From assembly GCA_018827205.1 (NCBI GenBank), contig JAHJXZ010000026.1, forward strand, positions 1-50,428: a stretch of 50,428 nucleotides of DNA, in the 5' to 3' direction. How positions within the stretch are numbered: position 1 is the stretch's first letter; each line of letters starts with the position of its first letter. The position numbers were made by a program, and so were the translations under genes. The notes beneath the pieces are model-generated. The model worked only from the letters and a program-made list of their open reading frames with translations. It made no database searches and had not been told where the DNA came from. Source of the stretch: Gammaproteobacteria bacterium. GTDB taxonomy: Bacteria; Pseudomonadota; Gammaproteobacteria; Pseudomonadales; Pseudomonadaceae. Positions 37,237 to 45,525 of this stretch are shown in pieces.

Positions 37237-37503
37237 ACTGGCAGCGACGATAACCTTGTTCGACAAAAGCCGACAAGGGCATCACTGCACCATGGGCCAT
37301 GGCCGGCAAACCGACCGAGATCACGCAAAGGCTTACCCATACTCAGGACTTGGTCGGTCGCTCACCACAACCGAAGGTTGGGCGCATGCATGCTATTGCT
37401 GCAGCAAATACCCTTCGTCACGCTGATAACGCTCTAGTACGGGCACTCGCAACAAGCCCAACAGCGCTAATAGGCTCCAGGGGTTGGTACAACCGTACAA
37501 TAT

Positions 37504-37518
37504 TGGCCACAAATGACC
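37504..37518 (+). promoter_or_regulatory. Candidate AraC-type operator, copy 2
   Basis: TGGCCACAAATGACC lies 88 bp before the PF10118 start, a normal position for an AraC-type activator site. It is followed 6 bp later by ATTGGC, a repeat of the ATTGGC overlapping its left end, spaced 22 bp, about two helical turns, as is usual for AraC half-sites. Confidence 0.4.
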
Positions 37519-37605
37519 GAAACATTGGCTGTTGTGAACCTTTGCCGAAGCGCTTGGCGAATCCATAGTGAAACCACGCTTTAGTCACAGACTCAGGGAG
37601 TCAGC

Positions 37606-38445
37606 ATGATCAGCACTACCCCGGAAGGTTTGCAGATTCGTCCACGGCATATGGATTTCGATTTCCCTAATCCTCTGCCGCGCCACTGGCACAGCGGTGA
37701 TGCCTTCAAAAGCCATTTGTTCGATGCCATGTCGGTGCTGTTCCCCGATGGCGAACGCTTCTTTATCGACTCGGTGCGGCACTTCCGCGACCAGATCGGC
37801 GACCCGGTGCTGAAAGAACAGATCCGTGGTTTTATCGGCCAGGAAGGCCACCACAGCCGCGAGCATCTTGAATACAGCAACCGCCTGCGTGACCTGGGTT
37901 ACAACATCACCCGCATTGAGAAACGCGCCCAGGCGCGGATTCGCTACACCCAGAAGAAGTTCTCGCCGCAGCGACAACTGGCAGCCACAGCCGCGCTTGA
38001 ACATATCACTGCGATCATGGCCGACGGCCTGCTCAAAGACCCGAAACACCTGGAAGGCGCCCACCCAACCATGGTGCGCCTGTGGCGCTGGCACGCGCTG
38101 GAGGAAACCGAGCACAAGGCGGTGGCCTTCGACGTCTACAACCAGGTCTGCGGCAGCCGCAAACTGCTGCGCCGGGCGATGATCATGGGCACCTTCTTCT
38201 TCGTGCTCGATACCACACGCGGCCTGGCACACATGCTCAAGCAGGATGGTTTGCTGTGGAACTGGCGCGTATGGCGCGACGGCATCCAGTGGATGTGGGG
38301 CAAGGAAGGCGTATTCCGCCCGCTGATCAGCACCTACCGAGATTTCTTCAAACCCAACTTCCACCCCTGGGAGCACAACAACCTGGAGCTGCTCTACCAG
38401 GCCCGTATGGAGTTTGATCTACCCGCACAAAGCCAGGCGGCCTAA
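37606..38445 (+). CDS. PF10118 predicted metal-dependent hydrolase
   Basis: A 279-residue protein of the PF10118 family, annotated as a predicted metal-dependent hydrolase; no reaction is established. It has a helical, ferritin-like pattern of metal-ligand candidates: FIGQEGHHSREHLEY (about 78-92), ALEHITAIMADGLL and WHALEETEHKAVAFDVY (about 163-179). A hydrophobic segment (MIMGTFFFVLDTTRGLAHML) near 192-211 suggests membrane contact. The Glu/His spacing resembles di-iron oxidases, so an oxidase function is as likely as hydrolysis (inference). GGGAG precedes ATG 37606. It is divergent from the AraC gene, its probable regulator, and ends at an intrinsic terminator. Confidence 0.88.
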   Translation: MISTTPEGLQIRPRHMDFDFPNPLPRHWHSGDAFKSHLFDAMSVLFPDGERFFIDSVRHFRDQIGDPVLKEQIRGFIGQEGHHSREHLEYSNRLRDLGYNITRIEKRAQARIRYTQKKFSPQRQLAATAALEHITAIMADGLLKDPKHLEGAHPTMVRLWRWHALEETEHKAVAFDVYNQVCGSRKLLRRAMIMGTFFFVLDTTRGLAHMLKQDGLLWNWRVWRDGIQWMWGKEGVFRPLISTYRDFFKPNFHPWEHNNLELLYQARMEFDLPAQSQAA

Positions 38446-38470
38446 CCCAGGCGATGAAACTAAAAAGCGA

Positions 38471-38495
38471 GGGAGCCAGATGGCTCCCTTTTTTT
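38471..38495 (+). terminator. Intrinsic terminator after PF10118 gene
   Basis: GGGAGCC, an AGAT loop, T and GGCTCCC followed by seven T residues form a typical Rho-independent terminator 26 bases after the stop codon at 38445. Confidence 0.93.
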
Positions 38496-38554
38496 ATTCT
38501 TCTGTTTTTCACCGATTGCGACAGCTATTGCCGCCGCAATCGGATTCAGTGCTG

Positions 38555-39496
38555 TCAGCTCTGAAGAAAACGCAGGGCATCGGCCGCGCTTTGCTGCGGG
38601 ATTTCTTCCATCGGAATATGCCCAACGCCCGGGTAGGTTTTTACCTGAATCCCCGGCAGGTCACGTTGCCACAGCGGCACGTGTTTGGGTGAAATCCAGC
38701 GATCACGCTCGCCCCACAGCAGCAGGGTGGGCGTCTGAATCTGCGCAACACGTGCCGAAGTGCCGTGCAGCTCTTCTTTATTGACCTTGAGCAACACGCG
38801 GAAGATATCCATCATCGCCCGGCGATTGCCCGGCCGCCGCGTCAGGTCGTTGTAACGGTCCACCACGCCGGGCTTGATCCGCGCCGGCTCGCCGTAGACT
38901 TCCTTGATGCCCTGAGCAATCAACGCACGCGGCATCCATAGCGGCATGGCCACAGTGGCGCCGGGCAAGGCTGCGGCGGCAATCATCCATGGCACCTTGT
39001 GCATGTGATAACCGGCGGGGTCGATCAGCACCAGTTTCTCCACCCGCTGTGGCTGAGCCAGGGCGAAGTTCCAGGCGATATAACCGCCCAGCGAGTTGCC
39101 GACAATCGAGGCTTTATTCACGCCCAGGTAGTCGAGCAGCAGACCGAATACCTTGATCATCCGCTCAGCGGAATACACGCCATCGCGGGCCGGGCCGGTG
39201 AGGCCGAAACCCGGCACATCGAAACGAATCACCCGGTAATCGGCGGCAAAGGCTGGCAACCAGTCATCCCAGGTATGCAGCGAGGCCACCACGCCGTGGA
39301 TCAATACCAGCACCGGTTTGTCGCGACTGCCCTCGTCGCGGTAGTGCAGGTTGAAGCCGTCTAGTTCGATGTAACGCGAGCCATTGGCGGCATTGCCATA
39401 GCGCGCCTTGAGGCTTTCCAGCGGCAAGGCGCCGAAGCCCAGACGGGCAAAACCGGCCGCCAGCGGTGGCGTCAGCGGGAGACTGGAAGCAGACAT
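38555..39496 (-). CDS. Alpha/beta-fold hydrolase
   Basis: A 313-residue serine hydrolase of the alpha/beta fold. LVLIHGVVASLHTWDDW gives the oxyanion-hole strand; the nucleophile elbow is GNSLGG with Ser135; WGERDRWISP supplies the acid and GVGHIPMEE the catalytic His. The N-terminal part (FARLGFGALPLESLKARYGN) precedes the core, and cap-domain residues around 160-230 include hydrophobic helices (VPWMIAAAALPGATVAMPLW). Substrate could be a lipid ester, lactone or a meta-cleavage product; it cannot be decided. ATG 39496 follows GAGG. It lies 79 bp after the TetR regulator gene on the same strand, so the two may be one unit. Confidence 0.9.
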   Translation of the reverse strand: MSASSLPLTPPLAAGFARLGFGALPLESLKARYGNAANGSRYIELDGFNLHYRDEGSRDKPVLVLIHGVVASLHTWDDWLPAFAADYRVIRFDVPGFGLTGPARDGVYSAERMIKVFGLLLDYLGVNKASIVGNSLGGYIAWNFALAQPQRVEKLVLIDPAGYHMHKVPWMIAAAALPGATVAMPLWMPRALIAQGIKEVYGEPARIKPGVVDRYNDLTRRPGNRRAMMDIFRVLLKVNKEELHGTSARVAQIQTPTLLLWGERDRWISPKHVPLWQRDLPGIQVKTYPGVGHIPMEEIPQQSAADALRFLQS

Positions 39497-39575
39497 GCAA
39501 GCACCTCTAGATTGTTGTTATGGGAAAGACGCATCCGGTCTATCAGAGCACGCCCACTTAAACCTGACGCCTAAC

Positions 39576-40256
39576 CTAGGTTGAGCGGGGCGCGGGACAC
39601 AGCGAGGCGATCAGCAGCTCGCTGAGCACGCGCTTGGCTTGTTCGATTTCCGCGCGACTGGCAGCGCGGCCAAGCAGTTCCAGTGATGCCGCTTCCATGG
39701 CCCAAATCAGCGCACGGTAGGTCAGCGGATCAGCCGCCTGGGTGGCACCATGCAGGCGTTCGGCCAGCAGCCGCGCCATCTCGGTATGCGCCCGCTGCCG
39801 GTGCGCGGCCAGCTGAGAATCGGCGCGCAGGGCTTCTTCCTGCATCAGGCGAATAATCGGGCCGACCGCCAGGTGATAATCGAAGTAACGCCCGACCATG
39901 CCCTGCAACCAGGCTTGCGGACTGCCGGCGAGGCTCTGCATTTCACTGAAGCGCGACAGCAGCAGGGCCACCGCCGTCTGGTAGATGCCTTCGAGCACCT
40001 GCATCTTGTTCTCGAAGTATTTGTAGAAGGTGCGCCGCGACACATTAGCCGCCGCCAGCAGGTCATTCACCGTGGTTTCCGCCAGCCCCTTGCGGGCAAA
40101 TACCGGAATCGCCGCCAGCTGGATATTGGTGCGCTGTAGATGACCGATCAGCGGCCCGTCGCCATCCTGTTCCTGCTGCTGGGCCACCGCGCCGTAACCG
40201 CCAAGGTCTTCAAATACCGCGCGAACGGCACCCAGTTCTGCCAACGCCTGCTGCAT
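39576..40256 (-). CDS. TetR-family transcriptional regulator
   Basis: A 226-residue repressor-type protein. The frame extends to 40349, but ATG 40256 (GGGAAG upstream) gives the more plausible start, MQQALAELGAVRAVFEDLGG. After a polar Gln/Asp linker the HTH lies at about 46-92: FARKGLAETTVNDLLAAANVSRRTFYKYFENK. The C-terminal ligand domain is helical (WLQGMVGRYFDYHLAVGPIIRLMQEEALRAD). The likely target is its own operon with the alpha/beta hydrolase gene. The inducer is unknown. The long N-terminal arm before the HTH is slightly unusual. Confidence 0.88.
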   Translation of the reverse strand: MQQALAELGAVRAVFEDLGGYGAVAQQQEQDGDGPLIGHLQRTNIQLAAIPVFARKGLAETTVNDLLAAANVSRRTFYKYFENKMQVLEGIYQTAVALLLSRFSEMQSLAGSPQAWLQGMVGRYFDYHLAVGPIIRLMQEEALRADSQLAAHRQRAHTEMARLLAERLHGATQAADPLTYRALIWAMEAASLELLGRAASRAEIEQAKRVLSELLIASLCPAPRST

Positions 40257-40340
40257 CGCACACTTCCCAACCAAGGCGCGGGTGACGCGAGCTGCCAAGC
40301 TGGTTACGCTGGGCCACGCATACTCCGCAGGATTGTTCTT

Positions 40341-41210
40341 GTGTCGCACACGCTACCATCACGCCGTACCTTACCGCTGGCCATCCTTTTGCTGGTTCTG
40401 CTCGCGCCGGTGCAGGCCACCGAGCTGTTCTACCTCGGGCAAAAGATCCCTGATATTCACAAGCCCTGGAACAGTGCCGACTACCAGCAACTGCTGGAGG
40501 CGCTGAGCAAGGTCGACAGCACCCAGCTCAACGCCCTGCCCCGGCGCAGCGGCGAGTTCACCGGGCCGATCTACCAGCGCATGGTCAGCGAGGAGAACTT
40601 CCGTCCGCAGCTGAATATCTACGCACCGCTTGAACTACGGCAGAACGAAGCCCGCGAAGCACTGTTTCGCCTTAAGGAGTTGATGCGCCTGTATTTCGAT
40701 TTTCGCGCCGTGCAACAGCCCTATGCCGCCGAGGCGCTGGGCTTGATGAGTTACTCACTGCGCCAGCAGGCGGTTCTATTTACCCTGACCACCGAGTTCT
40801 GGATGACCCTATCGGAAAGCGAGCAAAGCAACCCGGTGCGCCTGAAAGGCCTGCATGAAACCAAGGCGGCGGCGGCCATGCTCACCTCCAGCGCATTGGA
40901 TTACCTGGGTCTGACCAAACAATTTGGCCGTGAGGAACTGGTGCTCTACAGCGCTGAGCTGAGCAAGCAGCTGCCCGAGCTGTTTATCCACCTGAGCGGA
41001 GAGGTGCGTGAAACCCTGCTGCAACGTGTCGAACAATTGGCGCAGCAGCATGCTTATGCCGAGGTGCAGCAGAACATGCGCGAACTGCAGCCAGTGCTGC
41101 TGGCCATTCAGCAGGATGTTCAGGAGAAGCTCGCGGCCGCTGCAGCACAACCGCGCAAGGCACCTACGCGCAGCCTTGATCTGTCAGTACCTGTTGAGTC
41201 AGCGCAATAG
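40341..41210 (+). CDS. Secreted helical protein of unknown function
   Basis: The protein starts at GTG 40341 with AGGA eight bases upstream; the upstream frame overlaps the TetR gene antisense and is not coding. It begins MSHTLPSRRTLPLAILLLVL with a clear cleavable signal peptide ending near Ala-Thr-Glu (VQATEL). The mature part (about 260 residues) is almost entirely helical and polar: QQLLEALSKVDSTQLNALP, RQNEAREALFRLKELMRLYF, LQRVEQLAQQHAYAEVQQNM. It has no cysteines beyond the signal and no recognised domain. It diverges from the TetR gene across 84 bp and its last 12 bases overlap the end of the LuxR gene on the other strand. I do not recognise its family. Confidence 0.75.
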   Translation: MSHTLPSRRTLPLAILLLVLLAPVQATELFYLGQKIPDIHKPWNSADYQQLLEALSKVDSTQLNALPRRSGEFTGPIYQRMVSEENFRPQLNIYAPLELRQNEAREALFRLKELMRLYFDFRAVQQPYAAEALGLMSYSLRQQAVLFTLTTEFWMTLSESEQSNPVRLKGLHETKAAAAMLTSSALDYLGLTKQFGREELVLYSAELSKQLPELFIHLSGEVRETLLQRVEQLAQQHAYAEVQQNMRELQPVLLAIQQDVQEKLAAAAAQPRKAPTRSLDLSVPVESAQ

Positions 41211-43922
41211 CCCCAGGCTCTTGGCCCGCGCCACCGCCTGGGTACGCCGCTCAACGCCGAGCTTGCTGTTGATATGACGGGCGTGGGTCTTCACCGTGTG
41301 CAGGGAGATAAACAGGCTGTCGCTGATTTCCTGGTTGGAGCAACCCTGAGCGATCAGTTGTAGCACTGACAACTCCCGCGAACTGAGCGCATCGACCACA
41401 CTGGCATAATCGTCCTGGCTGACCAGCGGCAGCGCCTGCGGCAAGTACTGCTGCAAGGCTTCAATCAACGGACTGGCGTCCTGCGTCAGCAACTGCTCAT
41501 GCAGCCATCCGGGCTGTCGCGTCAACAGCCCATGGAAAGGTAACAATCCACCGCCGGCCGCGGTTTGCAGGGCACTGCGCAGCTGCTGCTGAGCCTCGCG
41601 TTCGCGCCCGGCGGCATGCAATAGATCCGTCAGCTGCATCTGCGCAATCGCCCCCAACAACTGACCACCGGCGTTCTGCGCCAGCTGACTCAAACCGCGC
41701 AAGCGCCGCTCCGCCTGTTCATCCTCGCCCTGCAAACGCTCGTAAGTAGCCAGGTGCAGCTGAACATGCAACGGCAGCTGTGGATGGAACTCAGGTGCGG
41801 CAGCCGCCTGTTCACCACCATACGCATCCAGCAAACGACTCAGCCAGACACCTGCCAACTCGGTCTGGCCCTGACGCAACCACAGCTCACATTTGGTTAG
41901 CGTGATCATCGCCAGGTAGTAGATCGCCGGAATGTCCCAGATGTGCATCAGGCGCTCGGCTTCGGCCAACTGAGCAAAAGCCTCCGGCAGGTTGCCGCTG
42001 CGTCCTTCCAGGCTGGCCAACACGCAGTAACCGATCAGCACGCTGATATCTCGGCAGCCACGCGCCTCTGCAATCCCGGCCAGTAGCCGCTGGCGGGCCT
42101 GCTGCGGCTGCAGGCGCAGACTCAGCAGATAGCCTTCGTAGAGGGTCAGCCGCCCGCGCGCGGCGTACTGTCGCTGTGCCGGCAGACTGGCCAAACGCTG
42201 TTGGCCCTGACGCACTTCGTCCAGCGCACGCAGCACTTCACCACGGGCTTGCAACACTCGCGCGCGGTCGTAATGGGCCAGCGCTTCGAACAGCGGGTTG
42301 CCGACACGCTGCGCCAACTCCAGAGCCTCCCGATTCAGCCCGCGAGCACGCCACAGATCACCGTGCACAATGGCCAGGTTGGCCAAGCTGGACAAGCACA
42401 TCAGGCGCTGTCCGTAACGGTCCAATGGCAAACAACTCAGCGCCTCAGTGCAATATGCCTGCGCCTTGGCGCTATCGCCGCGGCCACGGGCAATCACCCC
42501 GCTCAGAGCCAGCCACTGAGCCAGCAAGCCTTCTTGTTCGCTGCGCTCACGCGCAGGGAGAAAGCGTCCCAGTTCAGCCAGCAGCTCTTCGGCGGCATCC
42601 AGCTGACAGGCCAGCGCCAGCGCCCAGCCATAGAGCAGAATCAGGCGCGGCGTGCTGGTCAGCAGGCTGTCCGGCAAGTCCATTTTCCAGCGCAGCAAGG
42701 TCGCGACGTTCTGCTCGGCCAGCAGTTGTTCCTCGGAGAGGTTCTGTACCAGGTTGGCTGCCACGTCCGGTTGACCGGCGCGCAACGCCTGCTCGATGGC
42801 TTCATCCAGCATCCCCTCTGCACTGAACCAGCGGCATGCGCGCAAGTGCAGGCCTGACGTTGGCTGCGGACGGCTGCGCAGCAGATCGGAAAACAGGTGG
42901 TGATAGCGAAACCATTTGCCTTGCTCATCCAGCGGCACCAGAAATACCTGGTGCGCCTGCAGGTGACGGAGAATCGCGGCGCTGTCATGAGTATCACGCA
43001 AGGCGTCGCACAGCTCGGCGCAGAAGCGTTCCTGGCTGGCTGTTTCATAGAGAAAGGCTTGCACATCGGCCGGTTGGCGCTCGATCACCTCTTCCAGCAG
43101 GTAGTCATGAATTAGCCCGTCACCGCCCTGTGCCAGCGCCGGTAAGTTCGCCGACTCCTGCGCCTCATTGGCGGCAAGCGACCAGAGGCGCAGCCCCGCC
43201 ACCCAGCCCTCACTGCGTTGCAACAAGGCGGCCAGCGCTTCAGCCGACAACGCGGCTCCCTGCAGCGTGAGCAGCGCAGTACTTTCTGCATCGGTCAGAC
43301 GCAGATCCTGCTCGTGTAATTCCAACAACTGACGCGACAGACGCAAGCGCGCCAGGTGCCAGTCCGGGCGCTGCCGGCTGGTCACCAGCATCACCAAACC
43401 GGGCGGTAGGTGGCTTAGGAAAAACTGCAAACAGCGATCGAGCACCGCGCCTTGGGCCAGGTGGTAGTCATCAAGCACCAGCAGCAATGGCTCCTGCGGG
43501 TCAAGGCGCAGCGCCAGCTCATCGAGCAGACCGTCAAGCCACTCTTCAAAAGCGAAGGGTTGATGCCGTTGGCGCAGACGCAGCAGCCCCAAGGCTTCCT
43601 GCCCAACGCCGGGAAAAAACTGCTGCAGGCCGCTAAGCAAACGCTCGAGAAAGCGCCCTGGATCACTGTCCCGCGAACTCAAGCCAAGCCACAGGCTTTG
43701 CCACTGCTCAGGCAAATGCTCGCAGAACTCGATGGCCAATGAGCTTTTACCAAAACCTGCCGGCGCGCTGACCAGCAGCAAGCGCCCCGCCAAGCCGCCC
43801 AGCAGGCGCTCGCATAGCCCAGGACGCTCTACGTAACTGGCCGGCAAAGGGGGGCGATAGAAATACCCGCCCAGTACGTTGGGCGCGGCAACCAAGCCAG
43901 GAATGCGGGTCAGATCAGTCAT
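41199..43922 (-). CDS. MalT-type LuxR-family transcriptional regulator
   Basis: A 907-residue signal-dependent activator; ATG 43922 is preferred over an in-frame TTG at 43925. An N-terminal STAND-type NTPase has Walker A, APAGFGKS, at 53-60, with a Walker B-like LLLVLDDYH near 145. A long helical repeat (TPR/SUPR-like) region, about 350-800, follows (for example LASLAN, WRARGLNREALELAQRVGN, LQARGEVLRALDEVRQG). The LuxR HTH (about 838-895) contains LSSRELSVLQLIAQGCSNQEI and SLHTVKTHARHINSKLGV. Large members such as MalT and AlkS are activated by a small inducer plus ATP. Given the adjacent DUF1329-DUF1302-ligase genes, a lipid, alcohol or ester degradation signal is likely. It ends overlapping the convergent secreted-protein gene. 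Confidence 0.93.
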   Translation of the reverse strand: MTDLTRIPGLVAAPNVLGGYFYRPPLPASYVERPGLCERLLGGLAGRLLLVSAPAGFGKSSLAIEFCEHLPEQWQSLWLGLSSRDSDPGRFLERLLSGLQQFFPGVGQEALGLLRLRQRHQPFAFEEWLDGLLDELALRLDPQEPLLLVLDDYHLAQGAVLDRCLQFFLSHLPPGLVMLVTSRQRPDWHLARLRLSRQLLELHEQDLRLTDAESTALLTLQGAALSAEALAALLQRSEGWVAGLRLWSLAANEAQESANLPALAQGGDGLIHDYLLEEVIERQPADVQAFLYETASQERFCAELCDALRDTHDSAAILRHLQAHQVFLVPLDEQGKWFRYHHLFSDLLRSRPQPTSGLHLRACRWFSAEGMLDEAIEQALRAGQPDVAANLVQNLSEEQLLAEQNVATLLRWKMDLPDSLLTSTPRLILLYGWALALACQLDAAEELLAELGRFLPARERSEQEGLLAQWLALSGVIARGRGDSAKAQAYCTEALSCLPLDRYGQRLMCLSSLANLAIVHGDLWRARGLNREALELAQRVGNPLFEALAHYDRARVLQARGEVLRALDEVRQGQQRLASLPAQRQYAARGRLTLYEGYLLSLRLQPQQARQRLLAGIAEARGCRDISVLIGYCVLASLEGRSGNLPEAFAQLAEAERLMHIWDIPAIYYLAMITLTKCELWLRQGQTELAGVWLSRLLDAYGGEQAAAAPEFHPQLPLHVQLHLATYERLQGEDEQAERRLRGLSQLAQNAGGQLLGAIAQMQLTDLLHAAGREREAQQQLRSALQTAAGGGLLPFHGLLTRQPGWLHEQLLTQDASPLIEALQQYLPQALPLVSQDDYASVVDALSSRELSVLQLIAQGCSNQEISDSLFISLHTVKTHARHINSKLGVERRTQAVARAKSLGLLR

Positions 43923-44077
43923 CAACCAGTTTCTTGTAGTAGTCAGGCAGAGGCACTACCAATGCCCCGCAGACTAGCCTCTTGATGCGCGCATTTGAAG
44001 TCCTTGTGGCCATCAGGTAGCAAACAGCAATGATTGTTAATCCATCTGCTGCATGTTCACTGGCTTTGCCCAGGCAT

Positions 44078-44108
44078 AAAAAAACCGGCCCTAATGGGCC
44101 GGCTTTTT
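44078..44108 (-). terminator. Intrinsic terminator after DUF1329 gene
   Basis: CCGGCCC, TAAT, GGGCCGG form the stem; on the minus strand it is followed by seven T residues. It ends the DUF1302-DUF1329 transcript and separates it from the LuxR gene. The plus strand also has a short T-run. Confidence 0.9.
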
Positions 44109-44126
44109 ATGCAGCGTTACTCGGTT

Positions 44127-45500
44127 TTAGCGAACGCCCGCCTGACGCAAGGCCGCTGGGGTGTAATCGCTTTCCTTCGCTGGGTAGTCGAACTCGTAAG
44201 CACTTTTCTCTTCGTTCTTCATACCCAGAGCCAGGTAACGACCGGACAGCAGGTCATACAGGGTCTCGATGCTGTACCACGGCACTTTCTTGTCGTAGTA
44301 ATACTGAGCCTGGGCTTCAGCCACACGCCACAGAGTACCGCGACCGTCGTAGTGATCAATCACAGCAGCTTGCCAGGTGTCTTCATCAAGGTAGAAGTCA
44401 CGTTTGGCATAGATATGACGCTCGTCCGACTTCAGGGTCGCAGTCACATTCCATACACGGTGCAGCTCGTACCGGGTCAGATCCTGGTTGATATGGCCAG
44501 CTTTGATGATGTCGTCATACTTCAACTTCGGCGAGTCCAAACGGTAGCTGTTGTAAGGAATGTAGATTTCCTTTTTACCGTTGAGTTTCCACTCGTAACG
44601 GTCAGGTGCACCGTTGTACATGTCGAAGTTGTCGGACGTACGCAGGCCATCAGCAGCGGTACCTGGACCGTCATAAGACACCTGCGGTGCACGACGCACA
44701 CGACGTTGACCGGCGTTATACAACCATGCCAGACGCGGCTCTTTAACCTGGTTGAGGGTTTCGTGCACCAGCAGCACGTTACCGGCCAGACGTGACGGAG
44801 CCGTTACCCGTTGCTTGAAGTAGAACAATACGTTGCTTGGCTTGCTGGTATCAGCATCCTGCAACGCGCCGCGGAAGGTGAACTCATCCTGAAAGTAAAC
44901 CAGGCTGTAGGAACCATTAGCTTGCGGAGTAGCCTGGGTTACCAGACGCTTAACGCTACCACCACGGTAGCGGGTGATGTGGTTCCAAATCGCTTCCAGA
45001 CCATCCTTCGGAATCGGGAAAGGATAAGCCTGGTCGAAGTTCTCCAGACCGTTACCACCTTCAACCATCTTGGTGTTGACTGCGTTGTTCTTCGCAGCTG
45101 CCAAGACGGCATCGGGCATAGTGGCAGTACGGTGGGTCGCGAACACCGGCATTTTGTAGCTTTCTGGATAACGCTTGAACATCGCCAGCTGGCCTGGGGT
45201 CAGCTTATCTTTGTACTGATCAACGTTTTGCGCGGTGATGGTGAACAGTGGCTGCTCGCTCGGGAACGGGTCCGAGAGAAAGCCAGCAGCATCGGCAGTA
45301 CCAGCACTGGCTGGAAGACCGCCAGTCCAAGCAGGGATAGAACCATCGGCATTACCCGCCATTTCTGCGCCGACTGGCGTCAGCGTAGTGCCCAGTTTGG
45401 CAGCCTCATCCGGCGATACCGCCGCCATAACACCACTGGCCAGCAGCGAGAGTGTCAGGGCACCGGTTTGCAGCAGACTTTTTGTTGTTTTCATAGTCAT
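44127..45500 (-). CDS. DUF1329 outer-membrane-associated lipid-processing protein
   Basis: A 457-residue secreted protein starting at ATG 45500 six bases after GAGG; the preceding TTG start is less likely. The signal peptide is MKTTKSLLQTGALTLSLLASGVMA. The mature part is a DUF1329 domain with a beta-rich, LolA/LolB-like fold: PDEAAKLGTTLTPVGAEMAGN, VLFYFKQRVTAPSRLAGNVLLVHE, LAWLYNAGQRRVRRAPQVSYD, WNVTATLKSDERHIYAKR and ATWQAAVIDHYDGRGTLWRVAE. Proteins of this type work with DUF1302 partners and RND-type transporters, possibly moving lipids across the periplasm. The pair is linked to growth on fatty compounds in P. putida (from memory). It lies 25 bp after the DUF1302 gene. Confidence 0.9.
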   Translation of the reverse strand: MTMKTTKSLLQTGALTLSLLASGVMAAVSPDEAAKLGTTLTPVGAEMAGNADGSIPAWTGGLPASAGTADAAGFLSDPFPSEQPLFTITAQNVDQYKDKLTPGQLAMFKRYPESYKMPVFATHRTATMPDAVLAAAKNNAVNTKMVEGGNGLENFDQAYPFPIPKDGLEAIWNHITRYRGGSVKRLVTQATPQANGSYSLVYFQDEFTFRGALQDADTSKPSNVLFYFKQRVTAPSRLAGNVLLVHETLNQVKEPRLAWLYNAGQRRVRRAPQVSYDGPGTAADGLRTSDNFDMYNGAPDRYEWKLNGKKEIYIPYNSYRLDSPKLKYDDIIKAGHINQDLTRYELHRVWNVTATLKSDERHIYAKRDFYLDEDTWQAAVIDHYDGRGTLWRVAEAQAQYYYDKKVPWYSIETLYDLLSGRYLALGMKNEEKSAYEFDYPAKESDYTPAALRQAGVR

Positions 45501-45525
45501 ATTGGTCCTCAAAAATCTCGTCCGC

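Larger units (their letters stand above)
37207..37605. promoter_or_regulatory. Divergent region between araC-type and PF10118 genes
   Basis: A 399-bp non-coding stretch. It contains two copies of TGGCCA-N3-ATGACC, at 37222-37236 (16 bp before the AraC start) and 37504-37518 (88 bp before the PF10118 start), in the same orientation. Near the second copy, ATTGGC occurs twice at 37502-37507 and 37524-37529, 22 bp apart. No convincing sigma-70 promoter, tRNA or small gene was recognised. A GGGAG ribosome site precedes ATG 37606. Confidence 0.5.

Noticed and set aside
44030..44795. Plus-strand open frames opposite DUF1329 and its terminator.
   Set aside because: They run antisense through a well-supported secreted protein and its terminator and have no ribosome sites.
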